A stretch of DNA of 64,000 bases, taken from contig JADKBM010000011.1 in the NCBI GenBank assembly GCA_016715115.1, positions 558,001 to 622,000 on the forward strand, read 5' to 3'. This DNA is from Acidobacteriota bacterium (lineage in GTDB: Bacteria; Acidobacteriota; Blastocatellia; Pyrinomonadales; Pyrinomonadaceae). A program made the translations under genes and the position numbers. Under the pieces are notes generated by a model. It was not told the origin of the DNA and did not search any database. It was given only the letters and a program-made list of their open reading frames with translations. Of this stretch, positions 55,436 to 63,159 are shown one piece after another (positions within the stretch are counted from its first letter, which is position 1; each line of letters begins with the position of its first letter).

Positions 55436-56134
55436 ATGATTACTGCGATTGCCTTTGACGCCGACGACACGCTCTGGCACAACGAGCGGATCTTCATCTC
55501 AGCCAAGGAAAAATTCAAAACGCTTTTGGGGCGGTATCACACTCCTGATTGGATCGAGCAGCGCCTCGACGATACCGAGTCGCGCAACATCGCGCACTTC
55601 GGTTATGGGATCAAGGGCTTCACGCTGTCGATGATCGAAACTGCGATCGAACTGACCGAAGGCCGCGTCGCCGGATCCGAGATCACCGAGATCCTCGGGT
55701 TTGCACGGTCGATGATGGCCTCGCCGATCGACGTTCTCGAAGGCGTCCGCGAGACGGTCGAGGCTTTGGCCGGAAAGTATCGTTTGATGGTCATTACTAA
55801 GGGCGACCTTTTTGACCAGGAGACGAAGATCGCGCGCTCCGGACTCGGAGACTTTTTCGACGCCGTCGAGATCGTCTCCGAAAAACACCCGGCGGTCTAC
55901 AGCGGGATTCTGGCGCGTCACCGGATCGCTCCGTCCGCCTTCCTGATGGTCGGAAATTCGCTCCGTTCCGATATTCTGCCGGTTGTCGAGATCGGCGGGC
56001 TTGCGGTTCACGTTCCTTATGAGACCGAGTGGTTTCACGACCGGGTCGCGGAGAATGATCTTCGCGGCAAGAATTTCGCGACGCTCGAACGGATCGCGCA
56101 ATTGCCTGATTGGATAACCAGCCGAACCGGCTGA
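55436..56134 (+). CDS. HAD family hydrolase
   Basis: 232-aa cytoplasmic phosphatase-like enzyme. Motif I is FDADDTLW (Asp8 and Asp10), motif II VITKGD, a Lys in SEKHP, and motif IV VGNSLRSDILP. The cap is helical (about 15-95), as in phosphoglycolate-phosphatase-like HADs. The substrate cannot be inferred. It seems a single-gene unit with its own promoter; a short gap separates it from the ABC exporter genes. Confidence 0.92.
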   Translation: MITAIAFDADDTLWHNERIFISAKEKFKTLLGRYHTPDWIEQRLDDTESRNIAHFGYGIKGFTLSMIETAIELTEGRVAGSEITEILGFARSMMASPIDVLEGVRETVEALAGKYRLMVITKGDLFDQETKIARSGLGDFFDAVEIVSEKHPAVYSGILARHRIAPSAFLMVGNSLRSDILPVVEIGGLAVHVPYETEWFHDRVAENDLRGKNFATLERIAQLPDWITSRTG

Positions 56135-56215
56135 TTTCGTTGGTCACTTCGGAAAGTTGGACGCGCGGCGAACATTTCTTCAATCATTCACGTATGAGCA
56201 TCATCGTTCAATGAA

Positions 56216-56905
56216 ATGTTAAAAGCCACAGATCTGACAAAAATCTATCACCAGGGACACGACGAGTTTCGCGCTCTTGACGGCGTTTCGGTCGAGATCG
56301 CGGACAACGACTGTCTCGCGATCGTCGGCAAATCCGGGAGCGGGAAATCGACCCTGATGCATTTGCTCGCGTGTCTCGATTCCCCGACAAGCGGATCCTT
56401 GACGTTCGACGGCGAGGAGATCTCGACGTTTTCGGAAAGGAAGCTCAATCGGTTTCGAAACGAGAAGTTCGGTTTCATATTCCAGCAGTTCTATCTCAAC
56501 GGCCGCGATTCGGTCCTCGAAAATGTCGTGCTTCCCTTAAAGATACGCGGAATCGGGACGAACGCACGGCGAGCGAGCGGGATGGACTTTCTCCGGGCAG
56601 TCGGCCTCGAAGACAAGGCGAAGAAGCCCGCAAAAGATCTCTCCGGCGGTGAAAAACAGCGCGTCTGCATTGCCCGCGCGCTCGCTTCCGAACCGCGCGT
56701 GATCTTTGCGGACGAACCTACCGGCAATCTCGATTCGGCGACCGGCGAAATGGTCGAGAGCATTCTGTTTCGGCTCAACCGGGAAAACGGCATCGCCGTC
56801 GTGATCGTCACGCACGACGGGGAGTTGGCGGCGAAATGCTCGCGAAAGATCGAACTCAAAGACGGCAGGATAATGGCCGAGACGCGCTCGGGAGACGCCA
56901 AATGA
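56216..56905 (+). CDS. ABC transporter ATP-binding protein (MacB/LolD type)
   Basis: 229-aa ATPase. Walker A is GKSGSGKST, the Q-loop lies in FIFQQFYLN, the signature is LSGGEKQR, Walker B is VIFADEPTGNLD, and the switch His is in VTHD. The sequence falls in the lipoprotein-release/macrolide-export group. Its stop overlaps the permease start (ATGA at 56902-56905), indicating translational coupling. No good Shine-Dalgarno at the ATG. Confidence 0.95.
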   Translation: MLKATDLTKIYHQGHDEFRALDGVSVEIADNDCLAIVGKSGSGKSTLMHLLACLDSPTSGSLTFDGEEISTFSERKLNRFRNEKFGFIFQQFYLNGRDSVLENVVLPLKIRGIGTNARRASGMDFLRAVGLEDKAKKPAKDLSGGEKQRVCIARALASEPRVIFADEPTGNLDSATGEMVESILFRLNRENGIAVVIVTHDGELAAKCSRKIELKDGRIMAETRSGDAK

Positions 56906-58176
56906 CACTCAAAGACCTCATAATCACGGCGAACCGCAATCTCTTGCGCAACAAACTGCGAACCATCCTGACGGTTCTTGCGATCTTCGTCGGGGCGTTC
57001 ACTCTGACCTTGACGAACGGGCTCGGTGACGGACTCAAGGACTATATCGACAAACAGATCAAGAATTTTGAAGGGAACGACATTCTTTTCGTGCGGCGTA
57101 AGTTCGAAATGCCGAAGAACAAGGCGGAAGGCGATGTCAAAGAATACCGCGAACAGCAGCCGGAAAACGAGGAACTCGACCCGAATTCTGTGGTCGTCAG
57201 CGTCGATCAGATCGAAGCGCTCGCGAAGGAATTTCCCGAGATCCGTTCAGCGTCGCCGAATTTTGGCGTGCAGGCCGAATATCTTTCGCTTGACGGTTCG
57301 ATGAAGTACGCGGCCAGCGTCAACGCGCTCGGTCGCGGGATCGTGCAAAAGATCGAGGCCGGCAGCCAGATCAGTGGCGACGACCAGATAATTCTTCAGT
57401 ACGGGATCGCGAAAGCGATGTCGGCTGACCTTGGCAGTTTGATCGGCCGCGAGGTCACGCTCGGTTACAAGGCCGGGAATCCGGCGACGATGAAAACGAA
57501 GCAACTGAAGATAGTCGGCGTTGCCACCAAGGGAATGATGACATCGATGTTCTCGGCGATCGATTCGAAGACGGAAAAGGCGATCTACGACGAGCAGCAA
57601 AAGGATTCGGCGAACTACAACAGGATCTTCAATTTCACGCTCCAACTCAACACGTCCGACGCGCTCAAGATCGAAGAGATCAAGAAGAAACTCGACGCCA
57701 AAGGATATGAGGCAGAAACATTCGCGGATCAGAGCAAACGAACGAACGACGCCATCGGCATCTTTCAGATCGGAATGAACCTTTTTGCCTTCGTCGCGCT
57801 GCTTGCGGCTTCATTCGGAATCATCAACACGCTCGTCATCGCGGTGATGGAACGGACAAAGGAGATCGGTCTCCAGAAGGCGCTCGGGATGGGGCGCGCG
57901 AAGGTTTTCTTTCTTTTTTCGCTGGAATCGATCCTGATCGGATTCTGGGGCGCGGCGTCGGGAATCGTCGGGGCGATGATCGTCGGAACGGCCGGCAACG
58001 CATACGCGTCAAAGTATTTTCTGGAGTCATTCGAAGGATTCAATCTGGTCGCGTTCCGGCCGGTGTCGCTGCTCCTGATAATGCTTCTTATCGGTTTCAT
58101 CGCCTTCATCGCGGGTGTCGTTCCGGCGTATCGCGCAAGCCGCCTGGATCCGATCGAAGCGTTGCGGTACGAATAG
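56902..58176 (+). CDS. MacB/FtsX-type ABC permease
   Basis: 424-aa membrane protein. First transmembrane helix about 17-40 (LRTILTVLAIFVGAFTLTLT), a periplasmic MacB_PCD domain about 45-285, then three helices about 290-415 with the FtsX core (GIINTLVIAVMERTKEIGLQ, AGVVPAYRASRLDPIEALRY). It forms a mechanotransmission-type exporter with the ATPase just upstream. No membrane-fusion protein is encoded nearby, so the substrate is open (lipoprotein, lipid or drug). Confidence 0.95.
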   Translation: MTLKDLIITANRNLLRNKLRTILTVLAIFVGAFTLTLTNGLGDGLKDYIDKQIKNFEGNDILFVRRKFEMPKNKAEGDVKEYREQQPENEELDPNSVVVSVDQIEALAKEFPEIRSASPNFGVQAEYLSLDGSMKYAASVNALGRGIVQKIEAGSQISGDDQIILQYGIAKAMSADLGSLIGREVTLGYKAGNPATMKTKQLKIVGVATKGMMTSMFSAIDSKTEKAIYDEQQKDSANYNRIFNFTLQLNTSDALKIEEIKKKLDAKGYEAETFADQSKRTNDAIGIFQIGMNLFAFVALLAASFGIINTLVIAVMERTKEIGLQKALGMGRAKVFFLFSLESILIGFWGAASGIVGAMIVGTAGNAYASKYFLESFEGFNLVAFRPVSLLLIMLLIGFIAFIAGVVPAYRASRLDPIEALRYE

Positions 58177-58240
58177 TTTCCGGGCTTGCCGCGACGGTCT
58201 GGAAGATGTAGATTCAGGATATGGATTGGAGGGCAAGACA

Positions 58241-58561
58241 ATGATCATTACGACCGGAAATGAGATCGCGGGCCACGAGATCGTCGAATATCGCGGCGTC
58301 GTGCGCGGGATCGTCGTTCGCGCCACCGGAATCGGCCGCGGCATCGTCGGCGGCCTGAAATCGATCGTCGGCGGCAACATCGAGGAGTTCACGCATGTTT
58401 GCGAGAACGCGCGCCGCGAAGCGACGAGCCGGATGGTTCAGCACGCCCACGAGATCGAGGCCGACGCGATCATCGGAATGCGCTTTGACTCGACCGAGTT
58501 CTCGCAGGGATGCACCGAGGTCCTCGCCTACGGAACCGCCGTCAAGATCAAACCGGTATAG
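58241..58561 (+). CDS. YbjQ family (UPF0145) protein
   Basis: 106-aa small soluble protein of the YbjQ family, which forms pentamers of a heavy-metal-binding-like fold; function unknown. Seen: VRGIVVRATGIGRGIVGGLK, a helix with FTHVCENARREA, then EADAIIGMRFDS and AYGTAVKI. GGAGG lies 8 nt before the ATG at 58241. It is 64 bp behind the permease and may be co-transcribed. Confidence 0.93.
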   Translation: MIITTGNEIAGHEIVEYRGVVRGIVVRATGIGRGIVGGLKSIVGGNIEEFTHVCENARREATSRMVQHAHEIEADAIIGMRFDSTEFSQGCTEVLAYGTAVKIKPV

Positions 58562-58829
58562 ATTTGGGATTGGGGATTGGGGATTGGGGATTTGGGATTT
58601 GGGATTTGGGATTTGGGATTTGGGATTTGGGATTTGGGATTTGCGATTCCAGATATTCCAAATTCCAAATTCCAAATTCCAAATTCCAAATTCCAAATTC
58701 CAAAGCCCAAATTCCAAATTCCAAATTCCAAAGCCCAAATTCCAAAGCCCAAAGATCAAAGCCCAAAGATCAAAGCCCAGAAATCGCAAATCGCAAATCG
58801 CAAATCGCAAATCGCAAATCGCAAATCCC
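58562..58829. repeat. Heptamer array E
   Basis: Three word sets share a 7-nt period: GATTGGG/GATTTGG (58562-58643), then ATTCCAA with AGCCCAA and AGATCAA (58652-58780), then GCAAATC (about 58787-58829). The first set is roughly complementary to the second and third (foldback). It fills the whole gap between convergent genes 58241-58561 and 58837-59907. Confidence 0.9.
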
Positions 58830-58836
58830 AATCCCT

Positions 58837-59907
58837 TCAGGCCATTTTCGCGCCTTTGCCTTCGCGGCCGATGCGCATATCGACGAGCCAGTCGAGCCAG
58901 CGGTACTTGAGGGTCTTCGGTGCCAGGAACTCCGTGATTCCGATCGTCTTGCGCGGCTTCCCGTCGCGCAGCGTGAGCGTCATTTCGGACAGGAACCGCA
59001 AATAGAAGAAGCTTGAGTCGATGGTTTTGATGTGCTTGACCCGCAAACGCACGCTGTCCTCGGTAACAAAGGTCATTCGCTGCGGGAACTTGATCCCGAA
59101 GATGTCGCGTTTTTGATGGAAGTCATTGAATTCGGCGTTTCGCTCGCGAAGTTCGCCGTCCCGGACCGTCAGGAGTTTTGTGACGCATCCGCCGTTGTGG
59201 CATTCGTTGTAGCGATAGAAGACTGCCGTCGCATCATTGAAATGCGCGCGACCCCATTGCCAGTCCGAAACGGTCGCCGGAAGCCAGCGGTCGTCGTAAT
59301 TGTGGTCGTGGTAGCCGGTGCCGCGAAACTGGAGCGTGTCGGTCGGTGTTCCCGACCCGCTGATTATCGAAACCTTGCCTGAAACGTCTGCCCGCGGAGC
59401 GACGAGGTTCCAGTGATGGGCGCCGTCGACGCTGTCTGACTGGCGGAAATCTCCCTCGACGGTCAGCCACTCGAAGTTGGCCTCAAGCTTGAAGTTATTA
59501 TAGAGTTGGGCGTTGATCGAGATCTGGTAACCGGTGCCGTAGGGGGCGGTTCTTAATTCGAAGAAACTTCCGCCGATCCGACAGCGAGGTTCGGTGTCGC
59601 CCGCTTCAAATTCGTGCGGCTCGAACTCATTGATGGCCCGGTAAAGGATCTTTCCGTCCCGATAATAAAAGAATGCGATCGCCGGAATCCGCGCCTGGTT
59701 CCCGTCGTTGTCCGAACGATTGTAGCGCGGTGAAAAAATGAAGTTGTCGAGGAAAATAATGACGACTGCATCGCGCCCGTCATCGCTCAACGCGTCGAAG
59801 TACCACCATTCATAAGCTTTGGCGTCAGTCTTTTTATGCCAGACGTCGTTGGTGATGCTTGACGAAAAGCGGAATTTTTCGAGCGCGATGTTATCGTCGG
59901 CGTGCAT
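58837..59907 (-). CDS. CrtC/AttH-like lipocalin-fold protein (hydroxyneurosporene synthase-like)
   Basis: 356-aa protein. Signature motifs of the carotenoid 1,2-hydratase (CrtC) and AttH superfamily: YEWWYFDALSDDG near residue 32, GTGYHDHNYDDRW near 196, and DWQWGRAHF just after. No other carotenoid gene is nearby, and many CrtC-like proteins in non-phototrophs act on unknown isoprenoid or lipid substrates. The start at 59907 has only a weak Shine-Dalgarno. It is 17 bp downstream of the exported helical protein on the same strand, so the two are likely co-transcribed. Confidence 0.88.
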   Translation of the reverse strand: MHADDNIALEKFRFSSSITNDVWHKKTDAKAYEWWYFDALSDDGRDAVVIIFLDNFIFSPRYNRSDNDGNQARIPAIAFFYYRDGKILYRAINEFEPHEFEAGDTEPRCRIGGSFFELRTAPYGTGYQISINAQLYNNFKLEANFEWLTVEGDFRQSDSVDGAHHWNLVAPRADVSGKVSIISGSGTPTDTLQFRGTGYHDHNYDDRWLPATVSDWQWGRAHFNDATAVFYRYNECHNGGCVTKLLTVRDGELRERNAEFNDFHQKRDIFGIKFPQRMTFVTEDSVRLRVKHIKTIDSSFFYLRFLSEMTLTLRDGKPRKTIGITEFLAPKTLKYRWLDWLVDMRIGREGKGAKMA

Positions 59908-59924
59908 TTCGTCGTGATTGTCGG

Positions 59925-60857
59925 TTATTGGATCACCTCGGGCATCGGGGTCGAAAGCACCGCGCCGATGAATCCCGCGAGGCCTTTGTCGTCGCCTTTC
60001 CTGAATTTGTAGATTTGGGTCAAACGCTCCTTCCAGACTCCGAGGCTCGCATTGTTCTCGGCTTCCGCGAGTTTCACGGTTCGGGCGTAAGCATCGATCA
60101 TCCGGTCGATCAAAACATCGATCGCCGCGCGTTCGGCCTTCATCGCCGCGTCCTCGGGTTTGCCGGCGAATTTCTTCTGAAAATCGGCCGCGGCCGCTTC
60201 ATATAGCCGCTCGTAATAAAACGCGATGATGTAATACGGATACGACTTGCTTTTGACCTGTGACTCGAAGGTCGTCGCCTTTTGGAAGCTCTGGGCCGCC
60301 TGTTTCAGGTCCGACTCGACCGAAAACGTTCCGATCGCGTAATACATCAATGCCGTGACTTCGGCCTGATCCTTGAACGGTTTGAAGTCTTTCGGCAGTT
60401 TGCCGGCCTCGAACAAAGCGATCGTCTGTTTTGAATACGCGATCCCTTCCGCCGCAAAGGATCTGTCCTGCTTGTTCGTCAGCGTATCCAGTGCGCAATA
60501 ACCGAGATTCATCGTGACGTAGCTGTTTTCCGGTTCGTCGGCGAGAATGTCCTTGCCGTATTTCAGCGCGTCTGCCATTTTGACGTCATCGACGGCCTTG
60601 TTGAACTCGCCGAGGCGATAATTCTCGACATACGCCTTGATCTTCTTGACCTTGTCATCCGCGTCCTTGCCGAATTGCGTCAGGAATTCCTTGCCCATCT
60701 GATACGCCTTTTCGCGGTCTTCGGGCTTTTTCGTATTTGATAGTTTCGCGATCTGCTGAAACGATTCGTCTTTTGAAAGCGGCTTCTGGGCCGCGACCGA
60801 AACCGCAAAGGATGCGGCGAGAATCGCCGTCAGCGCGAATCCGTAGAACTTCTTCAT
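59925..60857 (-). CDS. Exported helical (TPR-like) protein
   Basis: 310-aa secreted protein. Signal peptide about 1-23 (cleavage near VAA before QKP). The mature part is entirely helical with TPR-like pairs (DILADEPENSYVTMNLGYCA, LKQAAQSFQKATTFE). It probably scaffolds a periplasmic complex. GAGGAG is about 14 nt from the ATG, rather far. It is divergent from the lipoprotein gene at 61054 and upstream of the CrtC-like gene. Confidence 0.88.
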   Translation of the reverse strand: MKKFYGFALTAILAASFAVSVAAQKPLSKDESFQQIAKLSNTKKPEDREKAYQMGKEFLTQFGKDADDKVKKIKAYVENYRLGEFNKAVDDVKMADALKYGKDILADEPENSYVTMNLGYCALDTLTNKQDRSFAAEGIAYSKQTIALFEAGKLPKDFKPFKDQAEVTALMYYAIGTFSVESDLKQAAQSFQKATTFESQVKSKSYPYYIIAFYYERLYEAAAADFQKKFAGKPEDAAMKAERAAIDVLIDRMIDAYARTVKLAEAENNASLGVWKERLTQIYKFRKGDDKGLAGFIGAVLSTPMPEVIQ

Positions 60858-61053
60858 TATGTCGTTTAAATTCTCCTCGAAAGTCTAAATAAAACTGGAA
60901 TATAGCAGAGCCCGCGATATTCTCAAAACGCGGGTTGAGATGCGGTGCATCGCAAAAATGTTGGCAAACTTTTGCGGCGATTGCGAATCTTTATCTTCGG
61001 GACAAAGCGATCCCGTGAACTGTTGAATTTTTGAGGGGAACGAGAGAGAAAAG

Positions 61054-61416
61054 ATGAAAAAACTATTGATCGTCGGGTTGTTGTTTGCGGTCGGGTTGCT
61101 GACGGTTGCCTGTCCGGATCGAAAGAGCATTGCGGACATCGAGGCGAATCCGTCGAAGTACCAGAACAAGGAAGTGGTCGTCGCCGGTGTCGTCCGCGAC
61201 GCGTACGGAATCAACATTCCTTTTACGAAGGTCCGTGGCGGCGTTTACAAGATCGACGACGGCACCGGTTCGATCTGGGTCTTCACCGAGAACGGTGTGC
61301 CGTCGAAGGGAACCGAGGTAGGCGTCAAGGGTAAACTCCAGAACGGTTTGAACTGGAACGGAAAGAACTACGGCCTCGGAATCATCGAGAGCGAGCGGCG
61401 CTTCAGGAAGCGATAA
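61054..61416 (+). CDS. OB-fold-like lipoprotein
   Basis: 120-aa lipoprotein. The signal ends in a lipobox (LLTVAC, Cys20). The mature 100 residues look like a small OB-fold nucleic-acid- or ligand-binding barrel (NKEVVVAGVVRDAYG, GGVYKIDDGTGSIWVFTENG, EVGVKGKLQNGLNW). The role is unknown. GAGAGAA precedes the ATG. The transcript probably ends at the hairpin just before the next gene. Confidence 0.88.
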   Translation: MKKLLIVGLLFAVGLLTVACPDRKSIADIEANPSKYQNKEVVVAGVVRDAYGINIPFTKVRGGVYKIDDGTGSIWVFTENGVPSKGTEVGVKGKLQNGLNWNGKNYGLGIIESERRFRKR

Positions 61417-61430
61417 CGCGCTGAACTCCA

Positions 61431-61459
61431 ATGACAAACGAAGAACGGCAAGGTAGAAT
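61431..61459 (+). promoter_or_regulatory. Possible promoter of the DinB-like gene
   Basis: ATGACA (61431-61436), 17-bp spacer, TAGAAT (61454-61459). The -10 lies in the loop of the terminator hairpin 61441-61477, so terminator and promoter overlap. Confidence 0.4.
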
Positions 61460-61477
61460 CTTGTCGTTCTTTCTTTT
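61441..61477 (+). terminator. Terminator of the lipoprotein gene, abutting the next start codon
   Basis: AAGAACGGCAAG pairs with CTTGTCGTTCTT (one G-U) with a 7-nt loop, then TTCTTTT. The next ATG is at 61478. Confidence 0.7.
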
Positions 61478-61954
61478 ATGCGCGATTTTCTGGATACATT
61501 TGAACGGCGTTTCGGGGAACTGCACCTGCGGACTTGCGATCTGGTCTCGATGATTCCGGAAGGAAAACTCTATTGGCAGCCGCGGGCGACCGAAGCCTTG
61601 TTTCCCATCAATTCGTGCGGCGAATACGTCCTTCGTTCCGCGGCGGCGGTCGAATCGACGTTCGGCGGCATAACCGCGAAACTGTGGGACGACCCGTTCG
61701 AATGGACGCTGCCGGAGATGCTCGCGACAAACGGTCTGGTCCTGGAGTATCTCGCGGAGGTCGAATCGACGCGCGTCCGGGGCTTTGCTTTTCTCGGTGA
61801 TGACGCCGACCTGCGGCGTTTGATCCCCGCACCCGAGAAACTCCGTTCGATATTCGACATCCTGCTCGACACGATCGCCCGTTCGGATCATTATCTTGGC
61901 CGCGCATACGGCGTTTTTCGCCTTTTTTCCGATGACAAACTGCCGCGGCGCTAG
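61478..61954 (+). CDS. DinB-like protein
   Basis: 158-aa soluble four-helix-bundle protein. Helix pattern and conserved turns (LYWQPR, HYLGRAYGVFRLF) fit the DinB/YfiT fold, members of which are metal-dependent thiol-linked transferases or unknown. The metal ligands of classic DinB (three His) are not all present, so it may be a divergent or non-metal member. No Shine-Dalgarno, since the upstream DNA is the terminator stem. Confidence 0.72.
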   Translation: MRDFLDTFERRFGELHLRTCDLVSMIPEGKLYWQPRATEALFPINSCGEYVLRSAAAVESTFGGITAKLWDDPFEWTLPEMLATNGLVLEYLAEVESTRVRGFAFLGDDADLRRLIPAPEKLRSIFDILLDTIARSDHYLGRAYGVFRLFSDDKLPRR

Positions 61955-62040
61955 TGCTTTGCAGTCGAAACTTTTTCGTGCAAGAATGCGTTAAGCTTTT
62001 CTGCGATTCGGCAAGAGAAAACTATTCCCGGGAGAAAACA

Positions 62041-62586
62041 ATGCATTGTCCACGATGTGGCCAACAACAGATTTCGGAAGACACGCGATTCTGCTCGCGC
62101 TGCGGAATGCCGCTTGATCTTGTCGCCGAAGTCGTCGCCAACGGCGGCACGCTCCCGCAACTGGGCGCCCTGAACGCGAACACGAAGTGGTTAAGCCGCA
62201 AGAACGGATTCAAGTTCTCCGCGATCTGGTTCGTCGTTCTGGTGATGATCCTGCTTCCTTTGGCGGGCGTCACGGGCGCGCCGGAAGAAGTTGCGGGTTC
62301 GCTGGCGATCCTCGGATTTTTCGGCTCGTTCCTGCTGATATTGCTTTCGTGGATGTTTTTGCCGAAGGAGATGAAACTGAACGTCGGAGTGCCGGCTTAT
62401 CAACCGGATGCGACGTCCGCGCAGTTCCTCGGCGGCAAACGGGCGCCGAATGCTCTGCCGCCGCAGCAATCGATCCCGGTCAGCGCCTATGCTCCGCCGG
62501 CCCCCGGAAGCTGGCGCGATACGAACGAACTGCAGCCGACGAGTGTTACCGAAGGCACGACCAAGATCTTCAAGGAAACCAACTGA
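62041..62586 (+). CDS. Zinc-ribbon membrane protein, copy 1
   Basis: 181-aa protein. An N-terminal zinc ribbon (CPRCGQ and CSRCGM) is followed by a linker and two transmembrane helices (about 62-80 and 86-108), then a Pro-rich soluble tail ending VTEGTTKIFKETN. GGGAGAA lies 5 nt before the ATG at 62041; a longer frame starting at 61954 overlaps the previous gene's stop and is rejected. Its paralogue follows directly. Function unknown. Confidence 0.88.
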   Translation: MHCPRCGQQQISEDTRFCSRCGMPLDLVAEVVANGGTLPQLGALNANTKWLSRKNGFKFSAIWFVVLVMILLPLAGVTGAPEEVAGSLAILGFFGSFLLILLSWMFLPKEMKLNVGVPAYQPDATSAQFLGGKRAPNALPPQQSIPVSAYAPPAPGSWRDTNELQPTSVTEGTTKIFKETN

Positions 62587-62604
62587 CTCTGAACCAAAAG
62601 CACT

Positions 62605-63159
62605 ATGTTCTGTCCCGTATGCGGCAAGAAACAGGCAAGCGATCTGATCCGGTTTTGTTCGGGTTGCGGATTCTCGCTGACAGGCGTCGCTGAGGTCGTC
62701 GCCGCGGGCGGCGCTTCGGTTCGCCACCTTGTCAAGACATCGAACAAGATCGATTCGCCACGGAAGAAAGGAATCAAGCAAGGGGCAATGTTGATGATCG
62801 TCGGTTGTCTGCTTGTCTTGCCCGTCGTCGCGATCCTGATACCGGCGTTCGGGCTTTCCCCGTACGTCATTCCGATCACCGCGATCTTGAGTTTTATGGG
62901 CGGCCTGATGCGGATCATTTACGCCGCAATGTTCGAATCCCCGATTTCTCAGGACTCGCTTGTGGAATCGGCGGACTTCGCGATGCCGGGACAGCTGAAT
63001 GCTTCATTCGCGCGCGGTTCGCTGCCGCCGCAGTCATCGGTTCCGGTTTCGGAACTTGAACCGGCAGGACCGGGCCGATGGAAGGAAACCGCCGATCTGG
63101 TTACGAACCCCGTCACCGAAACCACGACCAAACTCCTCGAAAAAGAGATCAAAGACTAA
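62605..63159 (+). CDS. Zinc-ribbon membrane protein, copy 2
   Basis: 184-aa paralogue of the preceding protein with the same plan: CPVCGK/CSGCGF ribbon, VAEVVAAGGA linker, two transmembrane helices (about 60-80 and 85-105) and a similar tail (PPQSSVPVSE ... VTETTTKLLEKEIKD). The 18-bp gap to the first copy suggests one transcript. The stop TAA shares three bases with the TAG stop of the convergent gamma-glutamyltransferase gene. Confidence 0.88.
   Translation: MFCPVCGKKQASDLIRFCSGCGFSLTGVAEVVAAGGASVRHLVKTSNKIDSPRKKGIKQGAMLMIVGCLLVLPVVAILIPAFGLSPYVIPITAILSFMGGLMRIIYAAMFESPISQDSLVESADFAMPGQLNASFARGSLPPQSSVPVSELEPAGPGRWKETADLVTNPVTETTTKLLEKEIKD

Noticed and set aside
58562..58752. Minus- and plus-strand ORFs rich in FGIWNLEFG or KFQIPNS repeats
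   Set aside because: Artefact of the heptamer array between convergent genes.
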